DNA from: Acidobacteriota bacterium
GTDB lineage: Bacteria > Acidobacteriota > Terriglobia > Acidiferrales > UBA7541
NCBI GenBank assembly: GCA_003223215.1
Contig: QHYH01000107.1
Location: 1-64,000 of the forward strand
Length of the DNA stretch: 64,000 bases
Reading direction: 5' to 3'
The position numbers were made by a program, and so were the translations under genes. Shown piece by piece: positions 54,011 through 63,794 of the stretch (the stretch's first letter is position 1; the number at the start of each line of letters is the position of its first letter). Under the pieces are notes generated by a model. That model saw only the letters and a program-made list of their open reading frames with translations. It made no database searches and was not told where the DNA came from.

Positions 54011-55441
54011 ATGAAACCCGTCCGCCGGCTTGTCATTTCTATGCTTGCCTTGGGGTGGATTGTGCCTTCGTCACCAAGGATCGCGCACGCCCAGGAGCCT
54101 TCGGTGAACGAGCTGCTGGTCCTTGACAACGTTACTGTGGTGGACGTACGAACCGGCAAGCTAGAGCCCGACCAAACGGTAATCCTCGAACGCCATCGCA
54201 TTTTTTCCATTCGACCAAGTAAAGCCGCAAAGTATCCACGTAACGCGGACAGCGTGAATGGCAAGGGGCTGTACCTGATTCCGGGATTGTGGGACATGCA
54301 CGTACACCTGGTGTTTGGCGACTGGTTCCCGGATCCGAAAGACATTTCACTGCCGCTCTTTATCGCTAACGGCGTGACTGGTGTGCGGGACATGGGCAGC
54401 GAACTGCACGTTGTTCAAGATTGGCGCAACCAGATTGCAGCGGGACGATTGATTGGACCAAGGATTCTCACTTCGGGCCCGATGCTCGATGGGCCGAGGC
54501 CGCGGTTTCCCAGTTCCGTTGCCATTGCCTCTCCGGAAGATGCGCGCCACACCGTGGATGACCTCAAAGCCCGTGGAGCGGACTTCATCAAGCTGCAATC
54601 GCTAATCCCGCGAGAAGCAGTGCTGGCCATTGCCGAAGAGGCGAAAAAACAGGGGATTGCATTCGAAGGACACGTTCCCGATGCGGTGCGCGCAAGTGAG
54701 ATGTCCGAAGCCGGCATGAAGAGCTTCGAGCACTTGATCGGAATTTTCGAAGGGAGCTCGTCAGCGGAAGATGATTTTTTGAAAGGAAACAAAACGGAAG
54801 GGCGGTTTCTTGCGACTTACGATGCAGTGCGCGCCGCTTCGCTGGCGGCGTTGCTGGCGAAGAACCATACCTGGCAATGTCCCACATTGGTGTGGGAGCG
54901 AGGCGGGAACCTGCTGGACGTGAGCGATTTCAGCGGAGACGCGCGAATCAAATATGTTCCAGGTCCGTGGAAGAAGAAAACGTGGAAGCGGTTCACGGAA
55001 GAAATCACCCAGGGATACGGCACCGATGACATCGCCACACGCAAGAAATTTATCGAGAAGGAGCTGGAGGTCGTGCGCATGCTGCACCAAGCGGGAGTGC
55101 CTTTCGTTGCAGGAACGGACACGCCCGCGGGCGTTCACATATTCCCCGGCTTCAGTTTGCACGAGGAACTACAGCGATTCGTGGCAGCCGGGTTCACGCC
55201 GCTGGAAGCGCTGCAAACCGCCACATTGAATCCTGCGCGATTCTTTGGAATGGAAACGCAGCTTGGCACCGTCGAGGAGGGAAAGCTCGCGGACTTGGTG
55301 GTGCTCAGTGGAAATCCCCTGGAGGATATTTCCAACACCCAGAAAATCGCGGGCGTATTCGTGAACGGACGATATTTCTCTCATCCCCAAATCGAGAACA
55401 TGCTTCGAGGTGTGGAGGCTGCCGCCCGACGTCGTCCCTGA
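54011..55441 (+). CDS. Secreted amidohydrolase (imidazolonepropionase/prolidase-like)
   Basis: A 476-residue metal-dependent amidohydrolase with a signal peptide (residues 7-27, A-H-A-Q at the cut). Metal ligands appear in D-M-H-V-H-L near residue 94, the lysine of F-I-K-L near 195, E-G-H-V-P near 217, F-E-H-L near 240, and G-T-D-T-P near 365. Acidobacterial relatives are annotated as Xaa-Pro or cyclic-imide hydrolases. The substrate is unknown. The start at 54011 gives a normal signal peptide. Confidence 0.83.
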   Translation: MKPVRRLVISMLALGWIVPSSPRIAHAQEPSVNELLVLDNVTVVDVRTGKLEPDQTVILERHRIFSIRPSKAAKYPRNADSVNGKGLYLIPGLWDMHVHLVFGDWFPDPKDISLPLFIANGVTGVRDMGSELHVVQDWRNQIAAGRLIGPRILTSGPMLDGPRPRFPSSVAIASPEDARHTVDDLKARGADFIKLQSLIPREAVLAIAEEAKKQGIAFEGHVPDAVRASEMSEAGMKSFEHLIGIFEGSSSAEDDFLKGNKTEGRFLATYDAVRAASLAALLAKNHTWQCPTLVWERGGNLLDVSDFSGDARIKYVPGPWKKKTWKRFTEEITQGYGTDDIATRKKFIEKELEVVRMLHQAGVPFVAGTDTPAGVHIFPGFSLHEELQRFVAAGFTPLEALQTATLNPARFFGMETQLGTVEEGKLADLVVLSGNPLEDISNTQKIAGVFVNGRYFSHPQIENMLRGVEAAARRRP

Positions 55442-55480
55442 TTGCGAAGACGGCATGGTTCCGAGGAATCAGAGCTTAAG

Positions 55481-57259
55481 TCAGTGAGCGGAGCCGACGA
55501 AAACGCCGAACGGGGCAATGCTGAACCCTGCTAGAGGCAGCGCGTCTTGACCCATCTCGGGTGCAGCGAGCAAAAGCTTCGCCGAGTCACGTTTGAGCCC
55601 AAGAGCAGCCAGATCCAGCTTCACCGATCGCTCTTCCCCGCTCATGTTCAGCACAACGAGAACCGACTCACCCCCGCCAGGGTTTTTGCGGAGATAGGCG
55701 AGCACGTACGGATCATCACGATCCACAGACATATAGCTTCCGTTGCGCAACGCAGGGTCGCTCTGGCGCAAGGCAAGCAAGCGCTTGTAGAAGGACAGGA
55801 TGGAATGAGGTTCGGAGGACTCCACGCTTACGTTATATTTCGCGGCGCTGGGCGGGATGGGCAACCAAGTGTCGTCCGCGGTACTGAAGCCAGCGTTTTT
55901 CGTTGTGTCCCACTGCATTGGTGTGCGCTCGCCGTCGCGGCCTTTCTCTTCGGGCCAACCGATTTTCCCGATGGGATCCTGGACATCTTCCTTGCGAGCC
56001 GGAGGTGTGGTCCGCATACCAATCTCTTCGCCGTAATACATCAGCGGGGTTTGCCGCGTGGTGAGAAGGAGAGCTGCCATCAGCTTGGCAATCTGATCAT
56101 TCTGAGCCCCATCGCCATAGCGGTCCCACTGGCGGGGCTGATCGTGGTTGCTGAAAAAGAACTGGGGCTGGCCGTGGGCGGCGTTGCGGTCCACTTCATC
56201 CAGCAGCTTGCGGAACTCCGGGGCGGAGAGCTTGTTCACGTCGGCAATCTGAAAATCCATGGGCAACTGGATTTCGTCGTTTTTCGCACCGTACATTTTC
56301 GTGAGCTCTGTAATGTTCGGCTCGTCCGCCTCGCTGATCAAAACGGGATTTCCCGGATATGAATTGACCACCTGCCGCATTTCGCGCAGTACGTCGTGGA
56401 TTTCCGGCAAGTTGTCCGTGTATTTGTGCTGGATGTTCGGATCGCCGTAGGCGTTTTTGCCGGGCAACATAGGGTCGTCGCGCAAGTTCGGATCTTCGAA
56501 TAGGCGGGAGACGGCATCGAGACGGAAACCGGCCACGCCGCGATCCAGCCAGAAGCGCATGGCGCCGTACATGGCTTTGCGGACGTCGGGATTGCGCCAA
56601 TTCAAGTCCGGCTGCTGGACGTAAAAGTGGTGGTAGTAATACTGACCGGTCGAAGGATCGAATTGCCATGCAGAATGGCCAAACCACGACTGCCAATCGT
56701 TGGGAGGCTGGCCGGGGCCTTTCCCGTCGCGCCAGATGTACCAATCGCGCTTCGGGTTGGTGCGCGAGGATCGCGATTCCTTGAACCAGGGGTGCTCGTC
56801 TGAAGTGTGATTCGGAACGAAATCCATAATCACGCGGATGTTTCGCTTCTTGGCTTCGGCCACCAAGTGATCGAAATCCGTCAAATTTCCGTAGAGGGGA
56901 TCGAGCGCAGTGTAGTCGGCGACGTCGTACCCGAAATCCACGAGCGGCGAAGGGTACATCGGGGTGATCCAGATGGCGGCGATGCCGAGGTCGTGCAGAT
57001 AGTCCAAGCGAGAGGTGATGCCTTTGAGGTCGCCGACTCCGTCGCCGTTCGAGTCCTGGAAGCTGCGCGGATAAATTTCATAAATCACGGAATGCTTCCA
57101 CCACGGATCTTGCGCCGCGCGAGTGGCTTGCTTTGACTCCGCTCGTCCAGCGGAAACATGGCGCGCAGGAGAAGAAGCTTGCTGCGCACTGGCCGGAATC
57201 GTCGACAGGCAGAAGCTAAGCGAGATAGCGAGGCCGGAAAACTTAGCGAGCTTCGACAC
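55481..57259 (-). CDS. Secreted GH13 alpha-glucosidase
   Basis: A 592-residue alpha-amylase-family enzyme with a signal peptide (residues 10-25, A-S-A-Q). The calcium loop is D-S-N-G-D-G-V-G-D (69-77); the catalytic residues are nucleophile D248 (G-F-R-L-D-A), acid/base E310 (L-I-S-E-A-D) and D373 (S-N-H-D-Q-P). It resembles oligo-1,6-glucosidase or alpha-glucosidase rather than amylase. It is the last gene of the TonB receptor, TPR, GH13 island and would release glucose from short alpha-glucans in the periplasm. Confidence 0.9.
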   Translation of the reverse strand: MSKLAKFSGLAISLSFCLSTIPASAQQASSPARHVSAGRAESKQATRAAQDPWWKHSVIYEIYPRSFQDSNGDGVGDLKGITSRLDYLHDLGIAAIWITPMYPSPLVDFGYDVADYTALDPLYGNLTDFDHLVAEAKKRNIRVIMDFVPNHTSDEHPWFKESRSSRTNPKRDWYIWRDGKGPGQPPNDWQSWFGHSAWQFDPSTGQYYYHHFYVQQPDLNWRNPDVRKAMYGAMRFWLDRGVAGFRLDAVSRLFEDPNLRDDPMLPGKNAYGDPNIQHKYTDNLPEIHDVLREMRQVVNSYPGNPVLISEADEPNITELTKMYGAKNDEIQLPMDFQIADVNKLSAPEFRKLLDEVDRNAAHGQPQFFFSNHDQPRQWDRYGDGAQNDQIAKLMAALLLTTRQTPLMYYGEEIGMRTTPPARKEDVQDPIGKIGWPEEKGRDGERTPMQWDTTKNAGFSTADDTWLPIPPSAAKYNVSVESSEPHSILSFYKRLLALRQSDPALRNGSYMSVDRDDPYVLAYLRKNPGGGESVLVVLNMSGEERSVKLDLAALGLKRDSAKLLLAAPEMGQDALPLAGFSIAPFGVFVGSAH

Positions 57260-57298
57260 GGCTGCTCTCCTGGAGTGGTACTTCTTCGAATCTACTGC

Positions 57299-58387
57299 CT
57301 AGGGCTTTGCGTCACCGCGGTTCTGCAACTGCTCTGCAAACTTGAGTTCGCGCTCGGCGTCCTCCGTCCGGCCCAAATCGCGGTAGGCCTGTCCGAGCAG
57401 GTGATGGGGCATGGGATTATTGGGATCCATCGTGATGGCGCGCTCGAGGGCACGAACAGCTAGCGCGGACTCCCCTTTTTTCTCCAGGACTTTCCCCATC
57501 AGGATGTATGGCCCCGTGGACGTGGCATCCAGCCAAATCGAGCGCTGCAGGAGCTGTTCGGCTTCCTCATATTTTTGTGCTCGTGTATAGGTGTCGGCCA
57601 GCTTGTAGTACACGGCGGCGTCGCCTGGATTCAGCTCCAATTCCTTTTGAAATTGCTCTGTGGCTTCCGGAATGTGCGACTTGTAGAGGTAAATCTCCCC
57701 GAGCAGAGAGTGAGTCAGAGGAAGTTTGGGATCCAGTTCCACGGCTTTCTTTGCGTATTCCTCGGCAACCACGTCAAAATCAAACCGCAGCATCATGCGC
57801 GCGGTGAAGAGGTAACTCGCGGCAGAATCGGGCGGCACGGCGAACATTTTGGCGAAGGCCTTGCGCGAGTTCGGATAATCCTTCGTTTGCATGTAGCAAA
57901 CGCCGAGGATGTAGGCGGCATCAACATTCGCGCTGGGATACCACGTTTGGACTTTCTCCAGAGGGCCGATCGCATCCGCCGGGCGCCCCGCGAGGTAGTA
58001 CGACAAACCGATTAACTGGACGGCCTCACTATCGCTGGGATTCTCCTCGAGAGCTTTCTTGAAGCTTGCGACGGCCTTCAGATAGTCACCCTTCTTGTAG
58101 TAGACGACTCCTAATTCATGGACGAGGCCCTTCGCAGCGGGCTGCTTGGCGGCCAACGATTCGAGTTGCCCAATCGCCTCGTCGAATTTCCCTTGCTGCG
58201 CCATCCGCCGCGCTTCGGCAATCGTCGTCTGCTGCGATATCGTTTGCTTCGGTTGAGGAGCTTCGATTTGTTGCTGAGGCTGCGGTTCAGCCCGCGGCTG
58301 TGCTCCGCAAAAAGTGACGGGAGCGAGCATCGCCGCCTCAGCGAGGATCGGCCGAAGCAGCCAGGCTGTCTTTGTCCCGACTTTCAT
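57299..58387 (-). CDS. TPR-repeat periplasmic protein
   Basis: A 362-residue protein with an N-terminal signal-like segment (A-M-L-A-P-V-T-F-C-G-A) and a Gln/Pro-rich stretch near residues 35-50. About six to seven TPR repeats fill residues 60-345, for example A-I-G-Q-L-E-S-L-A-A and Y-Y-K-L-A-D-T-Y-T-R-A-Q-K. It lies between the TonB receptor and GH13 genes on the same strand. It may hold the glucosidase or an oligosaccharide near the receptor. Confidence 0.75.
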   Translation of the reverse strand: MKVGTKTAWLLRPILAEAAMLAPVTFCGAQPRAEPQPQQQIEAPQPKQTISQQTTIAEARRMAQQGKFDEAIGQLESLAAKQPAAKGLVHELGVVYYKKGDYLKAVASFKKALEENPSDSEAVQLIGLSYYLAGRPADAIGPLEKVQTWYPSANVDAAYILGVCYMQTKDYPNSRKAFAKMFAVPPDSAASYLFTARMMLRFDFDVVAEEYAKKAVELDPKLPLTHSLLGEIYLYKSHIPEATEQFQKELELNPGDAAVYYKLADTYTRAQKYEEAEQLLQRSIWLDATSTGPYILMGKVLEKKGESALAVRALERAITMDPNNPMPHHLLGQAYRDLGRTEDAERELKFAEQLQNRGDAKP

Positions 58388-58439
58388 CCTTGCACCAAGG
58401 TATCGAAAACTCGCTCGATTCAGGGCCCCCGAACAAAAA

Positions 58440-58463
58440 CGGGGAGCCGCTGAGGGCTCCCCG
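58440..58463 (-). terminator. Intrinsic terminator after the TonB receptor
   Basis: A 9-bp perfect stem CGGGGAGCC / GGCTCCCCG with a 6-base loop. Read on the minus strand it is followed by TTTTTGTTC. It lies 30 bp after the receptor stop and 50 bp before the TPR gene start, so downstream genes need read-through or their own promoter. Confidence 0.8.
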
Positions 58464-58492
58464 TCGGGATGGTGGGGTGTCCCGTGTCCTTG

Positions 58493-61400
58493 TTAGAAAG
58501 AGAAACGCAGCCCAAACGTGAGCAGACGCATAGTCGTGTCTGCTTCGATGTTCGTAATCCGTCCGGCATCACCACCGCAGTCAATACAGTGATTGCCCTG
58601 GTTAGCGTTGAAACCCATAACGGGATGGTTAAAGATATTATTCGCGTCCATGCGGAATTCCGCTTTGTAGCGCTCGGTAATACGGAAGTTTTTCGCAACC
58701 GACAGGTTCGATGTGAACAGGTGCGGTCCACGGAACGAGTCGAACCCGATGTTGCCGATTGTACCGGCTGCTGGACGAGAGAATCCCCCTCCCGATCCTC
58801 CAACGCCCATCGTCGGAATTGGCGCAAACCAAGTGAGAAACCCGTTCGAATCTCTCTTGACGCCAAGTGCGAATGAGCCAGACGCTCGATTCGGGCGGCA
58901 CACTCCGACATCCTCGTCCTGGCTGCAGTTGCTGTAGCTTGCAGTCCAAGGCAATCCACCACTCCAATTCGTGGTGTTTGTCAGCCGCCATCCACCGACA
59001 AGATAGTCTGTCAGCGTATTGGCATTGCTCATGTACCTCTTTCCTTTGCCGAAGGGCAATTCATACAGAATGTTGGTTACCCACGCGTGATTGCGGTTCT
59101 GGTCGTCGGGGCCATACGCGACTGTGGGATCGATGCCGTAGTAGTTGCTGTCATGGAACCGTGCCCGGGAAAAGGTGTAGTGCGAGATGAATTGCAGCCC
59201 CTGGGAGAACCGCTTGTCCACTTTGATCTGCAACGCATTGTAATTGCTGCTGGCATCCATGCCAAAATAGTTGCCCAAATCCGACGAGCAACACGTCAAT
59301 TGATCTGCCAACGGCACATTGGTGAGCGCACAGACTCCCTGCGAGACAGAGCAGTCTGGATAAGTGTAATGGTTGAAAAGTGGACGCCGACTATCGGGAT
59401 TTAGCCCGGCAACACCAAAACCGACGATGCTTCTTGGATTAACGTTATAGGCTGGTCCGTCTCCGGCGAACCCGTGCGTCCCCTTGTTTCCAATATAGGC
59501 AACTTCTACGGTCATTGTGGATGTTAACTGGTGCTGGACTACCGCATTCCACATATCAATCGCCGCGATCCGCTGCCTAGACGGACGAATCCTCGGGTCT
59601 ACCGAGTTGGTCGGACCCCTCAATGGAATCGTGCCGTTTGCAGACACGGCCGGGAATTGAGCGGGTGGGGGCCCGCTGGCCGAATCCATCTGATACACCG
59701 GAACATTGTCGTTGATGTTCGCGGAGTTGATGTCATGTGCGCTTATCGACTGGTGAACAAGGACAGGGAGGTTTTGCGTCACGGCATGCCCAAAGTTGGA
59801 GCCGAATACTCCAATATCGAAACTGCGTCCATACCCGATGCGCACCACGGTCTTTGGCTTCAACTGATAAGCGATTCCGAGACGTGGCCCGAAAGCCCCC
59901 AAATAGTTTTCAATATTGCCGTTAAGCCCGTAAGGCCCGAAGCCAGCTACGCGAAGAACGCCCTGGCCGAGGTTAGCAAAGCCTCCATTTCCCTTAGCAT
60001 TCACGGATTCAGGGAAATAATCCTCCCAGCGCATGCCGTAGGTCAATGTCAACTTACTGGTTATGCGGAACTGATCTTGGGCGTATAAGAAAAGGCGTTT
60101 CTGGCTTTCCGAAGCGCTCTGGCTAACACTCGCAAACCGCTCGAAGTGTGAAACATCACCAAGAAGGAAGGAGGCTAAATCAAGGCCACCGGTGTTGCTA
60201 CCCGCTACGGGGTCGAAAAGGGACGTTTCTTTGTGACTGAAGGATAGTTGTCCCGTGCGATTCGCATCGCTCGGGAAGCGGAAGTTATGCGCAAAGCGGA
60301 GATCAACGCCGAACTTCATGGTGTGATTTTCTGCTATTTTGGTCCAGTTGTTCACGAATTGATACTGATGCTCATTCTCGATCAACGGGCAGTTGCAACG
60401 AGACGGATCTAAGCCATCGCCGAAATCAGTGAACTGCGTGTTTTTGTTGTCGCCGCTATCCCAAGCGAAAACAGGAAGGCCTCCTGTTGAAGGATCACTA
60501 GAGATGTTCAGGCCATGTAGCCCCAAAGCCTCCGCGGCCGCAACGTTAGCGTCCGGCTTCACGGAATGCGGATTGTATTTGAACCACCCGAATCGAAAAT
60601 CCGTCAGCAATGTGCTGCTTATGGCCTTGTCAAAGCCCGCGGCTAGGCTGTAGTTGTGAATATTGGAACTGCCGCTCAGTCCTCCGACTCCCCCTCCCGG
60701 ACCACCCAGGCCGATCCCCAAGTTGGGTTGTCCGGTGAGGCTGTAGTAGGCGAGCGTGTAGCGGCCAAATATGTGCAGATTTCCAGGGGCCTGATAGTCG
60801 CCTCGCACATCGAAAGAATTTCCGTGGAAAGGGCCAGAACCGGAACCAAAAAAGTTGTTAGTCAGGTCGCTGTTTATCGGCTGTGGGAATAGCTTTAGAG
60901 TGGCCACGGCTGCGGGCGAGAGGCGGCTTACGGGAATCAAATTACCTGCAAACGGTGTGCGGTTTGCGCCAGTGTGGGGGTCTCCAGTGGCCGGGTCATA
61001 AACCTGCCCGTTGCCACCCGCGACATGCCCCAAGTAATCGCTTAAATCACAGTTGCCCGTGGAAGCGGTGCAGGTACTCAGAACTTTGGCGTCCGGAATG
61101 CTTATGTTGTTGGTCACGCCATTGGCTTGCCTTGTTCCTTGATAATCACCAAAGAAAAACAATTTGTTTTTGATGACCGGTCCGCCCACCGAACCGCCAA
61201 ATTGATTCCACTTCGAATGCGGCAGCGGCACGTTCGGTGCCTGATTGAATGGGTTGCGCGCTTGCGTGGCATCGGAATTCCGGAACCAGAAGGCACTGCC
61301 GTGCAGCTCATTCGTTCCCGACTTTGTGGACGCCACCATCAAGCCAGCAATGGACTTGCCGAACTCGGCATCAAAGTTCGAAACTGTTATTTTTGCCTCC

Positions 61401-62068
61401 TCGACAGAGTCTAAGTTTGGGTTGATGATGATGATGCCGAGGATCGGGTCCTGATTATCGGTTCCGTCCAGTTCATATCCCGTTCCGCTGAAGTGCTGGC
61501 CTTGAACGAAAGTCTGTTGCGACCCTTGTGGGTTTTCGGTAGCCGCGTGATTCCAGCCAACGAGTTGTTGCGTACCGGGCGCGGAGAGCAGCAACGACTG
61601 AAAATTGCGGTTCACTAGGGGGAGCTCATTGACGTAAGCGGAGTTAAAATCCAACGAGACATCCGCCCGGTCTGTCTTGAGTTGCGGAACCTCCCCCGTG
61701 ACTTCTACAGATTGCGTCACTGCTCCAACCTGAAGCTGCGCATTGACTTGAGATTGGGCGTCTACCTGAACCAAGACGCTCGCTACGTCAAAAGCTTTGA
61801 ATCCTGCTGCTTCGATGTGAACCTTGTACGTATCGGGAATGAGGTGCAGCACCGTGTACAAGCCGCTGTCATTCGTTGTAGTTTCATCTGTTGAATTCTT
61901 AGTTATGGAGGTGACCGTCACTTTGGCTCCCGCGACGGCATTTCCCTGCGGGTCGGTCACTGTACCAGCGATGCTCCCATACACCGCTTGACCCGATGCG
62001 CTGCTAGTGCACAGCAAGAACGCCAAACACCCTACTAGGATCCAACCCAAACGAAGATAGTTTCTCAT
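58493..62068 (-). CDS. TonB-dependent receptor, Oar-like
   Basis: A 1191-residue outer-membrane receptor. A signal peptide (residues 8-27, S-G-Q-A) is followed by a carboxypeptidase-regulatory-like domain (Y-G-S-I-A-G-T-V-T-D-P-Q-G-N-A-V-A-G, about 30-115). Next come a plug (N-R-N-F-Q-S-L-L-L-S-A-P-G near 155) and a large beta-barrel ending in L-R-F-S-F, a terminal Phe as barrel assembly needs. This Oar type is greatly expanded in Acidobacteriota and imports polysaccharide fragments or peptides. It is divergent from a membrane-anchored regulator and upstream of the TPR and GH13 genes. AGGGAGGGG precedes the ATG. Confidence 0.92.
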   Translation of the reverse strand: MRNYLRLGWILVGCLAFLLCTSSASGQAVYGSIAGTVTDPQGNAVAGAKVTVTSITKNSTDETTTNDSGLYTVLHLIPDTYKVHIEAAGFKAFDVASVLVQVDAQSQVNAQLQVGAVTQSVEVTGEVPQLKTDRADVSLDFNSAYVNELPLVNRNFQSLLLSAPGTQQLVGWNHAATENPQGSQQTFVQGQHFSGTGYELDGTDNQDPILGIIIINPNLDSVEEAKITVSNFDAEFGKSIAGLMVASTKSGTNELHGSAFWFRNSDATQARNPFNQAPNVPLPHSKWNQFGGSVGGPVIKNKLFFFGDYQGTRQANGVTNNISIPDAKVLSTCTASTGNCDLSDYLGHVAGGNGQVYDPATGDPHTGANRTPFAGNLIPVSRLSPAAVATLKLFPQPINSDLTNNFFGSGSGPFHGNSFDVRGDYQAPGNLHIFGRYTLAYYSLTGQPNLGIGLGGPGGGVGGLSGSSNIHNYSLAAGFDKAISSTLLTDFRFGWFKYNPHSVKPDANVAAAEALGLHGLNISSDPSTGGLPVFAWDSGDNKNTQFTDFGDGLDPSRCNCPLIENEHQYQFVNNWTKIAENHTMKFGVDLRFAHNFRFPSDANRTGQLSFSHKETSLFDPVAGSNTGGLDLASFLLGDVSHFERFASVSQSASESQKRLFLYAQDQFRITSKLTLTYGMRWEDYFPESVNAKGNGGFANLGQGVLRVAGFGPYGLNGNIENYLGAFGPRLGIAYQLKPKTVVRIGYGRSFDIGVFGSNFGHAVTQNLPVLVHQSISAHDINSANINDNVPVYQMDSASGPPPAQFPAVSANGTIPLRGPTNSVDPRIRPSRQRIAAIDMWNAVVQHQLTSTMTVEVAYIGNKGTHGFAGDGPAYNVNPRSIVGFGVAGLNPDSRRPLFNHYTYPDCSVSQGVCALTNVPLADQLTCCSSDLGNYFGMDASSNYNALQIKVDKRFSQGLQFISHYTFSRARFHDSNYYGIDPTVAYGPDDQNRNHAWVTNILYELPFGKGKRYMSNANTLTDYLVGGWRLTNTTNWSGGLPWTASYSNCSQDEDVGVCRPNRASGSFALGVKRDSNGFLTWFAPIPTMGVGGSGGGFSRPAAGTIGNIGFDSFRGPHLFTSNLSVAKNFRITERYKAEFRMDANNIFNHPVMGFNANQGNHCIDCGGDAGRITNIEADTTMRLLTFGLRFSF

Positions 62069-62514
62069 TACACCCCTCCCTGAACACTCTCGATTCCCAT
62101 GACCTAATTCGAGATTGATTGCAATTCCTCGCCTCAGACACGCTCATTCGCTGGACCGACCGGTTTCCCTGTGCAAGTCAAAAGCACGAGCATCGCTTCG
62201 GGTTGTGTTTGATAAGTTCCCAGCGTCTCAAAAAGAACACGGCCTAAACGGCACCCTATTGATTGAATGGATGGCTTCGCGTGAATGGCCCCCAAACTCC
62301 TCGACACCACGACATTTCGCCCACCATTTCCGGTCAACGTATCTAACCGAGATACACCACACCGGCACCGGAACTAGACCCACTCACAATTGGCATGGCT
62401 TGTACCAGTTTTTGCGGTAACCGGTACAGTCTCTTAGGGTCTGATACGGTTACCTAAAGCAAGTGATAGAGTTTCCAGCGGATTAGGAGGCGATGTTACC
62501 CGTGTAGTGTTACA
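62069..62514. promoter_or_regulatory. Divergent regulatory region, receptor / regulator
   Basis: About 445 bp between divergent genes. Near the regulator gene lie nested dyads: TGTACC (62401-62406) with GGTACA (62423-62428), and GGTAACCG (62416-62423) with CGGTTACC (62447-62454), perfect 8-bp arms 31 bp apart. These are operator candidates for the adjacent DNA-binding protein. No gene is supported here. Confidence 0.5.
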
Positions 62515-63774
62515 ATGTCGCGCAGGTGGGGACCGGTGGCGGACAAGGTTCATTACCGGGGCCAGATCGACAAAATCCTCGGCAGCCATGCTTTGCACGG
62601 CTCGGAGTCTTTGTGCAAACTGTTGCGCTACCTGGCCGATCATGCGCTGGACCATCCAGGTGCTGCCCCCAAAGAGTATCAAATCGCGACCGAGGTCTTT
62701 GGGCGGCCAAGCGATTTCGATCCCCACGTGGACTCCACGGTCCGCGTACAAGCGGGACGGCTTCGCGGCAAGCTGGCTGAATATTATGCGTCCGAAGGTG
62801 CGGATGACCAAATCCTGGTCGATTTCCCGAGGGGGACGTATGCCGTTGCCTTTCACGAGCGTCCCGCAGGGGCGGGGCGAAACCATGGCGCGGTCCACGA
62901 ATCCTCGTGGGACGCAGCGCAAACTCCGCGTCGATGGCTTGCTGCCGTCATTTTGCTGTCCGCAGCTCTCTCGGCTGCCGTCGCTGTCACCGCGGGCCGC
63001 TTCCTAAACGGCCGAACGGCGGAAGCGCGGCTGGCCGGGGAAATCACGGATGTCCCGACGGTTCTGCGCGTTTTCTGGAGAGGGTTCCTCACCGGGCCCC
63101 AAGAGCCGTGGGTCATTTTCAGCAACGCGGCCTTTGTGGGCCGCCCGGACAGCGGGATGCGCTATTACAATTCCGCTCGCGACGGCCAGATGCACACCCT
63201 GGATCACTATACCGGGGTCGGGGAAGTGCTGGCCGTGCATGCTTTGGACAGCGTATTTGGGAAACTTCAGCAGCAAATCCGCGTCAAGCGCGGAAGTCTT
63301 TTTTCTCTCGACGACGCGAAGAACAACGATTTGATTTTCATCGGATCGCCTTCGGAAAATCTCACGCTCCTGGAAATTCCGAGCACCAGGGGATTTGTCT
63401 TTAAGAAGATCACTTCTGGGCCGCGCACCGGGGAGGTTGAGATCGTCAATCTGTATCCAGAGGCAGGCGAGCCCAAATCTTATCTGGCCACTCCCTCCGA
63501 TGAGAAGCTCGCCGACGACTATTCCGTTATTGCGCTGGTGAAGGGGCTGAATCCCGCGCGTTCGGAATTGATTCTTGCCGGAACAACGACGATTGGAACG
63601 CAGGCCGCCGTAGAATACGTCTGCCAACCGAATTACCTGGAGCAACTGCTGCTCCGTCTGGCCGTGTCCAATTCCGGCGAATTGAAGCCCTTCGAAGCGA
63701 TCATTCATGTGAAGGTGACCCGCGGCGTCCCGGTAGGTTCAGAGCTAGTCGCACTGCGCAAAGAGCCCGCTTAA
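62515..63774 (+). CDS. Membrane-anchored winged-helix regulator
   Basis: A 419-residue protein. The N-terminal 115 residues form a winged-helix-like DNA-binding domain of the acidobacterial type (I-A-T-E-V-F-G-R, D-P-H-V-D-S-T-V-R-V-Q-A-G-R-L-R, then P-R-G-T-Y-A-V). One membrane helix follows (A-A-V-I-L-L-S-A-A-L-S-A-A-V, about 142-160), then a ~250-residue periplasmic domain that could sense a ligand. It is divergent from the TonB receptor and probably controls it. The ATG at 62515 overlaps a TACAAT hexamer; a GTG at 62536 might be the real start. A ToxR-like one-component mode is inferred. Confidence 0.78.
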   Translation: MSRRWGPVADKVHYRGQIDKILGSHALHGSESLCKLLRYLADHALDHPGAAPKEYQIATEVFGRPSDFDPHVDSTVRVQAGRLRGKLAEYYASEGADDQILVDFPRGTYAVAFHERPAGAGRNHGAVHESSWDAAQTPRRWLAAVILLSAALSAAVAVTAGRFLNGRTAEARLAGEITDVPTVLRVFWRGFLTGPQEPWVIFSNAAFVGRPDSGMRYYNSARDGQMHTLDHYTGVGEVLAVHALDSVFGKLQQQIRVKRGSLFSLDDAKNNDLIFIGSPSENLTLLEIPSTRGFVFKKITSGPRTGEVEIVNLYPEAGEPKSYLATPSDEKLADDYSVIALVKGLNPARSELILAGTTTIGTQAAVEYVCQPNYLEQLLLRLAVSNSGELKPFEAIIHVKVTRGVPVGSELVALRKEPA

Positions 63775-63794
63775 TCTGAACTGAGAAATACCCG

